A stretch of 64,000 bases of DNA from JAVXAG01 sp040307645 (GTDB taxonomy: Bacteria > Bacillota > Clostridia > Peptostreptococcales > Anaerovoracaceae), in contig JAWRJF010000096.1 in assembly GCA_040307645.1 (NCBI GenBank), positions 1-64,000 of the forward strand, given 5' to 3'. A model generated the notes under the pieces. That model ran no database searches and was not told the DNA's origin. It saw only the letters and a program-made list of their open reading frames with translations. How positions within the stretch are numbered: position 1 is the first letter of the stretch; each line of letters begins with the position of its first letter. Below are positions 26,421 to 35,687 of this stretch, piece after piece. The position numbers and the translations under genes are program-made.

Positions 26421-27182
26421 TCAACTTTTTCTCTGTTCACCGCTATCGATAACTTTCAATCTTTTTTGAATATTTATACCGTAGTATTTTGCAATTCCAC
26501 CCATGATACTCCTTGCAATTTTTTGTTGGAATGCTGGGGCTTTCAAGTTCTTTTCATCGTCAAAATTCGACAAAAATCCACACTCTACAAGAATAATTGG
26601 TGTATATACATCTTTAAATAAATATATATCATTTTTTGCCATGGCAAAACGCTCTTTCCCATCGTCAATACTTGCTTCTAAAGCTTTTTGCACTGACTCT
26701 GCAATGGCCTTTCCAGATGCTGCAACCATTTGTTCGTCTGCATATTTTGGATAAAACACCTGTGCGCCCCTTACCCTTTTGTCTTCTTTAAAGCTGTTCA
26801 GGTGTATGCTAACGGTCAAGTCCGGTTTTACTTCATCTATTATTTTTTTCCGTCCTTTTAGATCCTGTATTTTTTTACTGCGTATTACACTGTTATTTTC
26901 ATCGTAGAGGCCTATATCCTCTTCCCTGGTCATTACTACTCTAAAGCCATACTTCTCAGCTTCCTTGCGCAATTCCTTAGCTATTTCAAGGTTTATATTC
27001 TTTTCTTGAATTCCCGACTCTGAGCTTGCGCCTCCATCCATTCCTCCATGTCCTGGGTCAATAACCATTACTTTCTGATTCCTCATTTCATTTGAAATCA
27101 AAACAAAGCTTTTATAAGATGGTGTCATAAATATTATGCCTATTATCAGTGCCCCTATAAGTACCCTTTTAATTTTCATCAA
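26421..27182 (-). CDS. cwlD: N-acetylmuramoyl-L-alanine amidase, CwlD-like
   Basis: A 253-residue Amidase_3 enzyme that cuts the amide between muramic acid and the stem peptide. An N-terminal signal anchor (about 5-24) precedes the zinc ligands in VIDPGHGGMDGGASSES, KNINLEIA (Glu) and SIHLNSF (His), with the catalytic Glu in LVECGFLSN. Length and layout are those of CwlD, which makes muramic-delta-lactam in the spore cortex together with PdaA. That role fits a spore former, but a vegetative amidase cannot be excluded. It is divergent from the AlaX-like gene with 58 bases between them. Confidence 0.85.
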   Translation of the reverse strand: MMKIKRVLIGALIIGIIFMTPSYKSFVLISNEMRNQKVMVIDPGHGGMDGGASSESGIQEKNINLEIAKELRKEAEKYGFRVVMTREEDIGLYDENNSVIRSKKIQDLKGRKKIIDEVKPDLTVSIHLNSFKEDKRVRGAQVFYPKYADEQMVAASGKAIAESVQKALEASIDDGKERFAMAKNDIYLFKDVYTPIILVECGFLSNFDDEKNLKAPAFQQKIARSIMGGIAKYYGINIQKRLKVIDSGEQRKS

Positions 27183-27240
27183 AATCCCCCTTAAATCAAT
27201 TAATATGATATAATTCTTATACGTTGGAGGTGCTTATGTT

Positions 27241-28452
27241 ATGAAAACAAAAAAATTATTTAAAGATGATGTCTATTTAAAAGAGACTTCGGCTACAATT
27301 ACTGATATATTAAAAAAAGAGGATAAAATCTACGTTTTACTGGATCAAACAGTTTTTTTCCCCACCGGTGGTGGTCAAAGCTGTGATACCGGTTATATTG
27401 GAAGTTGCCAAGTTATTGATGTCTTCGAAGAGGATGATATGGTGCTTCACCAGATTGTAAATGATAATCTTCCTAATATTGGTGATAAAGTAGATATCTC
27501 TATTAATTGGGAAAGACGTTTTGACAATATGCAACGTCATTGTGGTGAACATATTTTGTCTGGAATGTTTTACAGAGAGTATGGCGGAGTAAACCGTGGT
27601 TTTCACATGGGAGACGATTACATGACAATCGATATAAGTCTTGAGGAAAATCCTGAGTTTACTAAAATCACCTGGGATATGGCAAAGCACGCGGAACTTT
27701 GCACAAATCAAGCTATTTGGAATAATGCTCCGGTGATTACAAGACATTTTGACCATCGAGAAGATGCAGAGAATTTACCTCTTAGAAAAGCCCTTTCCTT
27801 GGAAAATGATATTACTATTGTTTGTGTGGGGGATATAAATAATCCGGAGGACTGTGTGGCATGCTGTGGAACTCACCCTTCTACTGCAGGTCAAGTAGGC
27901 TTAGTAAAAATATATAAAGTAGAGAGCAATAAAGGGATGTTCCGAATTTATTTTGAAGCAGGAAAACGCGCTTTCCTTGATTACCAAAACAAGTTTGACA
28001 TTTTGACCACTATGGAAAACAATTTATCTGCAGGGAATAACGATCTGCTTTCTAAATATGCAGCACAACAAGAGAAAAATAAATCTATTAAGAACGAATT
28101 GTACCAATTAAAGAAATCCGTAATTTCTAATGAAGTCCAAAGGTTAACTCAAGTCATATGCGAGAAAAATGTTGAAATATACGACAATTTGTCTATTGAC
28201 GATATACTATCTATCGGTCGCCCTCTTATTGGTAAGATCCCTACTATTCTTTTTTTAGTTCATAAGCCTTCTAATACATTGCTTCTATTTTCAAACGGCG
28301 ACAAAAAATATGATTGCGGCATGCTGGTAAAAGAAAATGCAAGTATTTATAATGGAAAAGGTGGTGGAAATAATACTTCTGCAAGGGCAATTTTCCCTAA
28401 ATATGATTATATTGAAACATTTATTGACTTAATTGAAAAACATTTATTATAA
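27241..28452 (+). CDS. Alanyl-tRNA editing protein (AlaX-like)
   Basis: A 403-residue free-standing editing protein that hydrolyses mischarged Ser- or Gly-tRNA(Ala). The N-terminal part resembles the AlaRS editing domain (FPTGGGQSCDTG). Zinc ligands are HCGEH (about 102-106) and CVACCGTHPSTAGQ (about 205-218, Cys-x3-His). A coiled region (about 255-300) and a DHHA1-like end (NGKGGGNNTSARAIFPK) follow, so this is a long AlaX form. GGAGG precedes the ATG. It faces away from cwlD. Confidence 0.88.
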   Translation: MKTKKLFKDDVYLKETSATITDILKKEDKIYVLLDQTVFFPTGGGQSCDTGYIGSCQVIDVFEEDDMVLHQIVNDNLPNIGDKVDISINWERRFDNMQRHCGEHILSGMFYREYGGVNRGFHMGDDYMTIDISLEENPEFTKITWDMAKHAELCTNQAIWNNAPVITRHFDHREDAENLPLRKALSLENDITIVCVGDINNPEDCVACCGTHPSTAGQVGLVKIYKVESNKGMFRIYFEAGKRAFLDYQNKFDILTTMENNLSAGNNDLLSKYAAQQEKNKSIKNELYQLKKSVISNEVQRLTQVICEKNVEIYDNLSIDDILSIGRPLIGKIPTILFLVHKPSNTLLLFSNGDKKYDCGMLVKENASIYNGKGGGNNTSARAIFPKYDYIETFIDLIEKHLL

Positions 28453-28548
28453 AATCTGTCCAATTATTTCTAGTACTTTATTATTAGAGTTCACTTTTTT
28501 TCACGCTAATACGAAAGTCTGAATATTTTAAATAGTTGATTAAATAAG

Positions 28549-28577
28549 TTGACTTTTCCTGTATATAGGCATAGTAT
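28549..28577 (+). promoter_or_regulatory. nhaC promoter
   Basis: TTGACT (28549-28554), 17-base spacer, TAGTAT (28572-28577; TATAAT also reads from 28575). A full AAGGAGG site lies upstream of the ATG. Confidence 0.6.
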
Positions 28578-28617
28578 AATTATAGCAATTATATTATTTC
28601 TATAAGGAGGAATAAAA

Positions 28618-30084
28618 ATGGAAGAGAAAGCAAAGAAGACTAGAACGGTTAAACAGTCCAGAGTATACCATTCACTTATCACTTTCGGCATTTTAATAGG
28701 TATAATGGCAATCGGTATTATTGTTTATGGCTCTAACGTTCACATTCCAATGTTTATTGGCGTTATTGCTGCCGCAGCCATGGCTCTCTATTTAGGTTAT
28801 GACTGGGATACTATTGAAACTGCTATGAAGGATGGAATTTATAACGCTCTTCAAGCAATTATGATTTTGGCAATCGTCGGCGTACTAATTGGAATATGGC
28901 TCCTTGGAGGTGTAGTTCCTGCAATGATCTACTATGGATTGAAACTACTCTCGCCATCAATTTTCTTAATAGCTGCGCTATTGATTTGCTCTATTACATC
29001 ATTGGCCACAGGTACTTCTTGGGGAACAATGGGAACTATGGGACTAGCTCTTATGGGTATTGCAACAGGACTTGGAATTCCTGCTCCAATGGCTGCAGGT
29101 GCAATTATTTCCGGATCATATTTCGGTGATAAAATGTCTCCACTTTCCGACACCACTAACTTAGCTCCTGCAATGGCAGGTACAGATGTTTTTACTCACG
29201 TAAAATTCATGACTTTCCCAACTGTTATTGCTTATACTATATGTATTGTTGCTTTCGGTATTATGGGAATATCTTATGCGAAGAGCGGAAACACTGCTGA
29301 CATGAGTGCTGTTTCAGAAATGAGTAATGCAATAGCTAGTGAATTTACAATTAATCCAATTTTATTATTGCCACCAGTAATCGTTATTGTGGCAGTTGCT
29401 ATGAAAGTTCCGGCAATTCCTGGTATTACATTAGGTATTATAACTGGTGCTATTTTAGGCCCTATTATTCAAGGTGGAATTAATATTGGAGAATTATTAG
29501 AAGCAGGAATGACTGGATACGAAAGCCACACAGGTATTGAAGCTATCGATTCCCTATTAACTTCTGGCGGACTTACTCAGATGCTTTCATCAATTTCACT
29601 TACTATTATAGCTATGATGTTTGGTGGAATAATGGAAAAAACCCATCAACTTGATATATTGGTAGAAAAGATTGTAAGAATTGCTAAGAAACCTGCATCT
29701 TTAGTTTTGACTACAGAGTTAACTTGTTTCCTAAGTAATGCTACAATGCCAGAGCAGTATATCTCTATTGTTGTACCTGGAAGAATGTATGCTGAAACTT
29801 ACAAAGACATGGGACTTCATCCAAAAGTTCTTTCAAACGCTCTTGAGAGTTCAGGTACAGTAACATCAGCATTAATTCCATGGAATACATGCGGTGTATA
29901 CATTCTAGGCGTATTAGGTGTTTCTGCATTTGAATACCTTCCATATGCTCTATTTAATATCTTAATGCCGATTACAACCGTTATACTAGCATATTTAGGT
30001 ATTACCTTAGCAGATAAGGATGGATATAGAATGACTAAGCGTGCACAAGCTAAGAAAGCTGAAGAAATGAAACAAACTGCATAA
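28618..30084 (+). CDS. nhaC: Na+/H+ antiporter NhaC
   Basis: A 488-residue secondary antiporter with about twelve membrane segments. It carries the NhaC signature GTSWGTMGTMGLALMGIA, then GAIISGSYFGDKMSPLSDTTNLAPAMAGTDVFTHVKFM (Asp and Thr of the ion site), and a repeat-like STMPEQYI-type segment (SNATMPEQYISIVVPGRMY). It ends in a charged tail. It has its own promoter and a bidirectional terminator, and converges on the lysine-fermentation operon. It may keep pH and Na+ balance during amino-acid fermentation (inference). A malate/lactate antiporter role in this family is less likely. Confidence 0.92.
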   Translation: MEEKAKKTRTVKQSRVYHSLITFGILIGIMAIGIIVYGSNVHIPMFIGVIAAAAMALYLGYDWDTIETAMKDGIYNALQAIMILAIVGVLIGIWLLGGVVPAMIYYGLKLLSPSIFLIAALLICSITSLATGTSWGTMGTMGLALMGIATGLGIPAPMAAGAIISGSYFGDKMSPLSDTTNLAPAMAGTDVFTHVKFMTFPTVIAYTICIVAFGIMGISYAKSGNTADMSAVSEMSNAIASEFTINPILLLPPVIVIVAVAMKVPAIPGITLGIITGAILGPIIQGGINIGELLEAGMTGYESHTGIEAIDSLLTSGGLTQMLSSISLTIIAMMFGGIMEKTHQLDILVEKIVRIAKKPASLVLTTELTCFLSNATMPEQYISIVVPGRMYAETYKDMGLHPKVLSNALESSGTVTSALIPWNTCGVYILGVLGVSAFEYLPYALFNILMPITTVILAYLGITLADKDGYRMTKRAQAKKAEEMKQTA

Positions 30085-30101
30085 GCTTACATATATAAAA
30101 A

Positions 30102-30128
30102 CTGGATGCAATCTGCATCCAGTTTTTT
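30102..30128. terminator. Bidirectional terminator nhaC / atoA
   Basis: CTGGATGCA and TGCATCCAG pair across a 3-base loop, with TTTTTTAG on the plus strand and TTTTTAT on the minus strand. It separates the converging nhaC and lysine-fermentation genes. Confidence 0.9.
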
Positions 30129-30153
30129 AGTGTATTTGTATTTGTGTTTATTC

Positions 30154-30810
30154 TTATTCTTCTTCCATTGGCTTTAAGTCTGGGCTGAAAATCAATTTGC
30201 AGCCAGTAGCAGCCTGGATGTCTTCTTTAGTGTAATCAGGATGTAATTCTGTAACTACAATTCCTTCCTCAGTAACTTTCATAACTCCCATTTCAGTTAC
30301 GATTAAGTCTACACATTTTTCTGCTGTTAAAGGTAATGAACACTTTTCTAGGATTTTATGGTTTCCTTTTTGAGTGTGAGTCATAGCAATGATAACTTCC
30401 TTAGCACCAACTACTAAGTCCATAGCACCGCCCATTCCAGCTACCTTTTTACCTGGGATAATCCAGTTAGCAAGGTCTCCGTTTTCTGCTACTTCCATTG
30501 CTCCTAAAACTGTTGCATCTACGTGTCCACCTCTTACAATTCCGAAACCTGTTGCTGTATCAAAGAAGTTTACTCTTGGAAGAACTGTTACATATGCACC
30601 ACCTGAGTTGATAATATCTGTATCTTCTTTTCCTTCTTCTGCAACTGCATCAAGTCCTACGAATCCATTCTCTGAGTGAAGAGTTACTACAATATCATCT
30701 GAAAGATAATTTGCACACATAGTAGGAAGGCCAATTCCAAGATTTACAACGTCGCCATCTTTAAATTCTTTTGCTACTCTTCTAGCAATTCTTTCTTTTA
30801 TATCTGCCAT
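30154..30810 (-). CDS. atoA: CoA-transferase subunit B
   Basis: The 218-residue beta subunit of a butyryl-CoA:acetoacetate (3-oxoacid family) CoA-transferase. In lysine fermentation it moves CoA from butyryl-CoA to acetoacetate, giving butyrate and acetoacetyl-CoA. The catalytic Glu is in LHSENGFVG (about residue 46). VNLGIGLPT and GGAMDLVVGAKEVIIAMTHT are family motifs. Its start overlaps the subunit A end by 13 bases. It closes the atoE-atoD-atoA unit at a strong terminator. Confidence 0.93.
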   Translation of the reverse strand: MADIKERIARRVAKEFKDGDVVNLGIGLPTMCANYLSDDIVVTLHSENGFVGLDAVAEEGKEDTDIINSGGAYVTVLPRVNFFDTATGFGIVRGGHVDATVLGAMEVAENGDLANWIIPGKKVAGMGGAMDLVVGAKEVIIAMTHTQKGNHKILEKCSLPLTAEKCVDLIVTEMGVMKVTEEGIVVTELHPDYTKEDIQAATGCKLIFSPDLKPMEEE

Positions 30811-31511
30811 TTTTTCTCTCCTTCCACAACTGCATCAACCATAACTCCTGCGATTGCATATGTATCTGGGTCTAATTCACCGATTTCAACAACTTTTTCA
30901 CCAGCTAAGATAACATGGTCAGCTGCGCCAGCCATTACATAGTTAAAGTTTTTAGTTGCTTTTGCACACATGAAGTTACCGAATTTATCACATACTGTTG
31001 CTCTACAAAAAGCATAATCAGCACGAAGAGGTCTTTCAAGTAAGTATTTCTTACCATCAATTGTTAATACTTCTTTTTTTCTGCCTAATTCATCTAGTTC
31101 TTCTTCCATTAGAGTACCAACTCCTGTTGGTGTTAAAACTCCACCAAGACCATAGTTATAAGCTCTGATCTTTTCTGCTAAAGTTCCCTGTGGAACTAAA
31201 GTATATTTTAAAGTACCTGCAGATATTTGTTCGTTAATTTTAGGATTTACGCCAATATGTGAAGCAATTAAATGGTCAACCATATGGTTTTCTAATAGTT
31301 TACCAATACCTCTTGCTGTTTTAGCTCCATACTGACCGATGTCTAATCCACCGTCATTACCGATAACTGTTAAGTGCTTTACACCTTTTCTTACTAAAGC
31401 GTCCATTAAGATTTCTGGTGAACCTGTTCCTAAGAATCCACCGACCATAATGGTCATTCCGTCTTTAACGCCTGCAACTGCTTCATCTGCAGTTATTACT
31501 TTGTTAATCAT
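30798..31511 (-). CDS. atoD: CoA-transferase subunit A
   Basis: The 237-residue alpha subunit of the CoA-transferase. It has the glycine-rich CoA site MVGGFLGTGSPE and the family pattern HIGVNPKINEQI...TLVPQGTLAEKIRAYNYGLGG (partly quoted) and GVGTLMEEELDE. It comes 41 bases after atoE and overlaps atoA, so the three are one transcript under the promoter at 32969-32997. The acyl acceptor is inferred from the neighbouring lysine genes. Confidence 0.93.
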   Translation of the reverse strand: MINKVITADEAVAGVKDGMTIMVGGFLGTGSPEILMDALVRKGVKHLTVIGNDGGLDIGQYGAKTARGIGKLLENHMVDHLIASHIGVNPKINEQISAGTLKYTLVPQGTLAEKIRAYNYGLGGVLTPTGVGTLMEEELDELGRKKEVLTIDGKKYLLERPLRADYAFCRATVCDKFGNFMCAKATKNFNYVMAGAADHVILAGEKVVEIGELDPDTYAIAGVMVDAVVEGEKKWQI

Positions 31512-31551
31512 TTTAACGTCACCTTTCTATTTCATATTTTAATTAAACAAA

Positions 31552-32907
31552 TTAAACTAAACCAACTATTAGGAAACCACCACAAACAACAATTCCTACA
31601 AAGAATAACGTAACTAAACAATACCCCATAATGTCTCTCGCTGAGAGCCCTGCAATACCAAGTGCTGGTAATGCCCAGAATGGCTGAATCATATTAGTCC
31701 ACGCATCTCCCCATGCAATAGCCATTCCGGTAATTGATGGGTCAACTCCTAATGTTTGCCCTGCCGGCATCATAATCGGACCTTGTACAGCCCATTGTCC
31801 TCCGCCAGAAGGAACAAAGAAGTTTACGATACCTGCTGAAAGGAATGTAAATAGTGGGAATGTTGACTGATTAGATATTGATACAAAACCATTACTAATT
31901 ACTGCTGCAAGAGATTCACTAGCCTCCGGAGCATATGTCATCATACCCATAATTCCTGCATAAAAAGGGAACTGAAGTATTATTCCAGCTGCGCCTTTAG
32001 TAGCATCGGAAATTGCTCTTACGTAATTAATTGGTGTTTTATGGCAAATTATACCTAACACTAGGAATATAAAATTAACGATATTTAAAGTAATATTAAA
32101 TCCGTTATTCATAAAATAATATATTAAATAAACTACACCTGCTATTGATATAACACCAGATGCAATTGCACTGTTCTCGATTTTTTCTGCCGGTGTAACC
32201 GGAGCTTTATACTCTATAGCTTCGTCTATCAACAAGTTAGGATCAACTACAACTACTTGATCGTGACTTGGATGCATTTTCGCATTAATAAATGGTAGAC
32301 AAACTAGTATTACTAAAATCATAATTATATTGTATGGAGCGAATATTGTCATAGAAGTTGATATAGCTTCAGTAACTGCTCCACCTGTAGCTGCAGCCAA
32401 AGCTTCTTCGCCTGGCGTTGCTAAGGCTAATGGAATAGAACCAGAAAATCCTGCATGCCAGATTACGAAACCCGAATATGCAGATGCGATAAGTAAACGA
32501 TAGTCAATACCTTTTACCTGTCTTGCAATTTCTTTAGCTAAAATAGCTCCTACTACTAGTCCAAACCCCCAGTTAATCCAACATGCAATAAGCGAAAAGA
32601 AAGTCACTACTATAATCCCCTGTACCGGTGATTTCGCTAATGATGCAATCTTTGCCACAACTTTTTTTATTACTGGTGCATTAGCAAAGGCGTTACCTAA
32701 TACTAATACTAAGGCCATCTGCATTGAGAATGCTAGAAGATTCCATACTCCTCCACCCCAAGCATTAACCAATTCAATTGGACCTGCCCCTGTTGCTGGG
32801 ATAGCAGCCACGAATACAATAACAGTTAAAATGATGCAGAAAATAAATGGATCTGGCAAATACCTATTTACCAAATGTACGCATCCGTTGGACAATTTTT
32901 TAAACAT
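31552..32907 (-). CDS. atoE: Short-chain fatty acid transporter AtoE family
   Basis: A 451-residue membrane protein of the AtoE family, with about eleven hydrophobic segments starting at DPFIFCIILTVIVFVAAI. The motifs CWINWGFGLVVGAILAKE and FVPSGGGQWAVQGPI are typical. I start it at 32907, where GAGAGGTG lies 4 bases upstream. A longer frame from 33030 would take in the -10 box and a Cys-rich non-conserved stretch. It may take up or release butyrate or acetoacetate. It is first in its operon and has a consensus promoter, separating it from the kam genes. Confidence 0.88.
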   Translation of the reverse strand: MFKKLSNGCVHLVNRYLPDPFIFCIILTVIVFVAAIPATGAGPIELVNAWGGGVWNLLAFSMQMALVLVLGNAFANAPVIKKVVAKIASLAKSPVQGIIVVTFFSLIACWINWGFGLVVGAILAKEIARQVKGIDYRLLIASAYSGFVIWHAGFSGSIPLALATPGEEALAAATGGAVTEAISTSMTIFAPYNIIMILVILVCLPFINAKMHPSHDQVVVVDPNLLIDEAIEYKAPVTPAEKIENSAIASGVISIAGVVYLIYYFMNNGFNITLNIVNFIFLVLGIICHKTPINYVRAISDATKGAAGIILQFPFYAGIMGMMTYAPEASESLAAVISNGFVSISNQSTFPLFTFLSAGIVNFFVPSGGGQWAVQGPIMMPAGQTLGVDPSITGMAIAWGDAWTNMIQPFWALPALGIAGLSARDIMGYCLVTLFFVGIVVCGGFLIVGLV

Positions 32908-32968
32908 TTTACACCTCTCAATATAATTATAATTTTGCATAGTTAAAAATTTAACCATGTTCGCCATC

Positions 32969-32997
32969 ATTATAATCCCGAAATGTAAAATTGTCAA
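32969..32997 (-). promoter_or_regulatory. Consensus sigma70 promoter of atoE-atoD-atoA
   Basis: Perfect TTGACA (32992-32997) and TATAAT (32969-32974) on the minus strand, spacer exactly 17. It shows that the transferase genes can be expressed without the kam operon. Confidence 0.85.
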
Positions 32998-33040
32998 ACT
33001 TTTGTCACAATTAATACAATTTAAATTCATTTAATGATAA

Positions 33041-33066
33041 GGGCAATAGCTAAATAGCTACCGCCC
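33041..33066. terminator. Imperfect palindrome after the kam operon
   Basis: GGGC-aa-TAGCTA / TAGCTA-cc-GCCC lies after the pseudogene and before the atoE promoter. There is no long U tract, so terminator function is weakly supported. Confidence 0.35.
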
Positions 33067-33102
33067 TCCAATTAACTTTTATTGCAAAGGCTAAGATTTT
33101 TC

Positions 33103-33309
33103 TTAGATTCTGCCTCTCTTAACAATTTCAGTCGCAATGTATGACATTACGTGTTCTGCATATGTGTGAGGACCGAATCCAACATCATATCCTATTTCCT
33201 GTGCTAATTCATATAAGAATCCGTTTTCAATTTCTGGATCCATTTCAAATGCGTGAGCAAGTCCCATCTGTTCTTCTTTAATGTTAGCAAGTACTGCGAA
33301 CTGTTCATT
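33103..33309 (-). pseudogene. Fused fragment of a second kamD and kamE
   Basis: The minus strand encodes NEQFAVLANIKEEQMGLAHAFEMDP..ENGFLYEL (like KamD) running straight into AQEIGYDVGFGP..YAEHVMSYIATEIVKRG (like the KamE C-terminus), then a stop. No start or upstream part exists; it begins 6 bases after the intact kamE stop and out of its frame. The join lies at a shared E-L-(S/A)-Q stretch. This looks like the remains of a tandem second kamDE copy after deletion between short similar sequences. Divergence from the intact genes shows the duplication is not very recent. Confidence 0.8.
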
Positions 33310-33314
33310 ACCTT

Positions 33315-34109
33315 TTAGCGATCAGAAATGTTAGCTTTATCCTTCCAACCTCTCTTTTCAACTTCTTGCATGATGTAGGACATTACGTGCTCAGCATATT
33401 TTCCTGGGCCGAAACCTGCATCGTAACCTAATTCTTGTGCAAGTTCGTGAGAAATACGAGGACCACCACAAATTAAAACAACCTTTTCTCTAAGACCTTC
33501 AGCTTCAAGAAGTTCAACCATCTTAGTTAAGTTCATGATATGAATATCTTTTTGTGTTACTGTTTGTGATACTAATATTGCATCAGCATTAACTTCCTTA
33601 GCCTTTGCGATAAGTTTTTCGCAAGGAACCTGTGAACCCATGTTATATGGGACTACATGCTTAAATCTTTCAAGACCGAAGTGTCCGTGGAATCCTTTCA
33701 TTTGAATGATAGCATCGATACCTACTGTATGTGCGTCAGATTCAATTGATGCTCCAACTACTACAATATCTCTACCGATATTTTCACCAATCCATTCTCC
33801 ACATTCAACTCTGTCTAACACATTACCCTCAACCTTAGGTACTTTGATAGCTGTGTAATCGATTGTTTGTTGAGCTGCTCCGTAAGCTACAAAGAAAGTA
33901 AATCCAGGAGCTAATTCGTGATAATATGTTATGCTTGGTTCATCAAAACCAAGTTTCTTTATATATTGCTTAGCACATTCTTCTGCTTCTTCACCATAAG
34001 GAACAGGAAGTGTGAAAGCCATTTCTACTTTACCGTCGTTTAATGTGTCACCATAAGGTTTTACACATGTTAAGTCAGCTTTTGTTACTGCTGTTTTATT
34101 TTCTGACAT
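33315..34109 (-). CDS. kamE: Lysine 5,6-aminomutase beta (B12) subunit
   Basis: KamE is the 264-residue B12-binding subunit of the adenosylcobalamin/PLP enzyme that converts beta-lysine to 3,5-diaminohexanoate. The base-off motif D-x-H-x-x-G is SDAHTVG, with the cobalt-ligand His at 127. Lys138 lies 11 residues on, the same spacing as the His and PLP-lysine of the characterised enzyme, so both key residues are present. A Rossmann domain follows (SQVPCEKLIAKAKEVNADAILVS). The gene begins 13 bases after kamD. The C-terminus (DKANISDR) ends next to the fused pseudogene. Confidence 0.96.
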   Translation of the reverse strand: MSENKTAVTKADLTCVKPYGDTLNDGKVEMAFTLPVPYGEEAEECAKQYIKKLGFDEPSITYYHELAPGFTFFVAYGAAQQTIDYTAIKVPKVEGNVLDRVECGEWIGENIGRDIVVVGASIESDAHTVGIDAIIQMKGFHGHFGLERFKHVVPYNMGSQVPCEKLIAKAKEVNADAILVSQTVTQKDIHIMNLTKMVELLEAEGLREKVVLICGGPRISHELAQELGYDAGFGPGKYAEHVMSYIMQEVEKRGWKDKANISDR

Positions 34110-34122
34110 TTAAGCCACCTCC

Positions 34123-35676
34123 TTATTTATGTTCCATGAATCTTTTTGTGAATGGGTTGAAGTAATTTTCGCCTCTTGCGCATACGCCTTCAAGACCGTG
34201 TCCACCGTCTTTTGGACGCTTAACTCCACCGAACTTACCTTTTTCGATAGTTGAGAAAAGTCCTTCTTCTTCAACTTCTGCAAGCAGTGCGTCAGCTTTT
34301 TTAAGAACGTCTTGTGCACGGCTTTGGATGATACCATCCTTCTTAAATTCAACTTCTTCACCGATATGCTTACAGTTGTTGAAAATGTATTGAGCATTTT
34401 CAATTGAAAGATATCTATCATGCATATGAGGTGTGTGGATAGCTTCTGTAAGCATACCCTGTAATAATAATGACTGTTGTGACCAAATTGCTACTAAGTT
34501 AAATAAAGCATCTTGGATATGTCCTTTAAAGATGTTACCAGTCATGAACTTTGTAGGTGGCATGTATTTTAATCTTGCCTTAGGGAAGATTTCTCTTGCC
34601 ATAATAGCCTGTGATAATTCAAGTAAGAATCCGTCTTCAGTGTTAGGATCCATTTCGAAAGCGTGGCCTAGACCCATTTGTTCTTCCGGAATGTTAGCTA
34701 ATACTGCGAACTGTTCGTTGATAAACTGAGATGCTGTAACTGTATGAGCTGCTTCTACAGCGTCGTCAGTTGTTAAGTAGTTATCTTCACCTGAGTTGAA
34801 GATAATACCACAGTATCCGATGATAACTCTTGACATGAACTGGTCAACAAGAGTTCTCTGCATGTTGATATCTCTGAATAGGATTCCGTAGATAGCGTCA
34901 TTAAGCATAACGTCTAATCTTTCTAATGCTCCCATTGCAGCGATTTCTGGCATACACATTCCTGAAGAGTAGTTACATAATCTGATGTATCTTCCAACTT
35001 CTTCACCAACTTCGTCAAGAGCTTTTCTCATGATTCTAAAGTTTTCCTGTGTAGCATATGTTCCACCGAAACCTTCTGTTGTAGCACCGTAAGGTACATA
35101 GTCTAATAGAGACTGAGCTGTTGTTCTGATTACAGCAATAATATCAGCACCCTGACGAGCTGCAGCCTGAGCCTGAACAACGTCTTCATATATGTTACCA
35201 GTAGCTACGATAACATATAGATAAGGTTCTGGACCTGATCCAATTCTATCAAGATATTCTTGACGTTTTGCCTTTTGCATATCAATCTTTTTGAAAGTTT
35301 CATTGATTGCAGGCTGTAAAGCTTCTTCTGCTTCTTCTTTAGTGCATGTTGGAAGTTTGGTAATCTCTAACTTTCCTTGTGCAATATCCTCTGCGATTTC
35401 CTGTGGTGTTTTGCCAGTTTGAACGATGGCATTACCAATCCAGTAAGCAACTCCAGTAGAAAGAGCGCCAGCTTCTTTGATGTGGTCAACTACTACGTTT
35501 GGAAGTGGGTTATCAACGTCATCCACTCCGTCTACACCCAATAACCTTAAGATTGTTCTTTCAGTAGAAACTGTAGTGTGTCTTGCTATGAAATCTTGCA
35601 TATCCTTAGCGATATTCTTTGCATGATTACGAGCACTGTCAACAACCTTAAAGTCAAGATTTAATTTGCTTTTCAT
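34123..35676 (-). CDS. kamD: Lysine 5,6-aminomutase alpha subunit
   Basis: The 517-residue TIM-barrel subunit that, with KamE, forms the aminomutase active site. Conserved stretches include GADIIAVIRTTAQSLLDYVPYGATTEGFGGTYATQENFRIMRKALDE (partly quoted), RYIRLCNYSSGMCMPEIAAMGALERLD and NSGEDNYLTTDDAVEAAHTVTASQFINEQFA. Length is close to the characterised protein (516). It is 11 bases after kamC and 13 before kamE. It is the parent of the first half of the fused pseudogene. Confidence 0.96.
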   Translation of the reverse strand: MKSKLNLDFKVVDSARNHAKNIAKDMQDFIARHTTVSTERTILRLLGVDGVDDVDNPLPNVVVDHIKEAGALSTGVAYWIGNAIVQTGKTPQEIAEDIAQGKLEITKLPTCTKEEAEEALQPAINETFKKIDMQKAKRQEYLDRIGSGPEPYLYVIVATGNIYEDVVQAQAAARQGADIIAVIRTTAQSLLDYVPYGATTEGFGGTYATQENFRIMRKALDEVGEEVGRYIRLCNYSSGMCMPEIAAMGALERLDVMLNDAIYGILFRDINMQRTLVDQFMSRVIIGYCGIIFNSGEDNYLTTDDAVEAAHTVTASQFINEQFAVLANIPEEQMGLGHAFEMDPNTEDGFLLELSQAIMAREIFPKARLKYMPPTKFMTGNIFKGHIQDALFNLVAIWSQQSLLLQGMLTEAIHTPHMHDRYLSIENAQYIFNNCKHIGEEVEFKKDGIIQSRAQDVLKKADALLAEVEEEGLFSTIEKGKFGGVKRPKDGGHGLEGVCARGENYFNPFTKRFMEHK

Positions 35677-35687
35677 CCTTTTTCTCC

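Noticed and set aside
26310..26621. 103-codon frame on the plus strand
   Set aside because: It runs over the DnaA-box gap and antisense to cwlD and shows no protein-like pattern.
32908..33030. N-terminal extension of AtoE
   Set aside because: It spans a consensus -10 box and has no conserved sequence; the ATG at 32907 follows GAGAGGTG.
33103..33309. A real OraE-like (ornithine aminomutase) gene
   Set aside because: OraE has barrel and B12 parts in one chain, but here both halves match the adjacent kamD and kamE closely, there is no start, and only ~66 codons remain.
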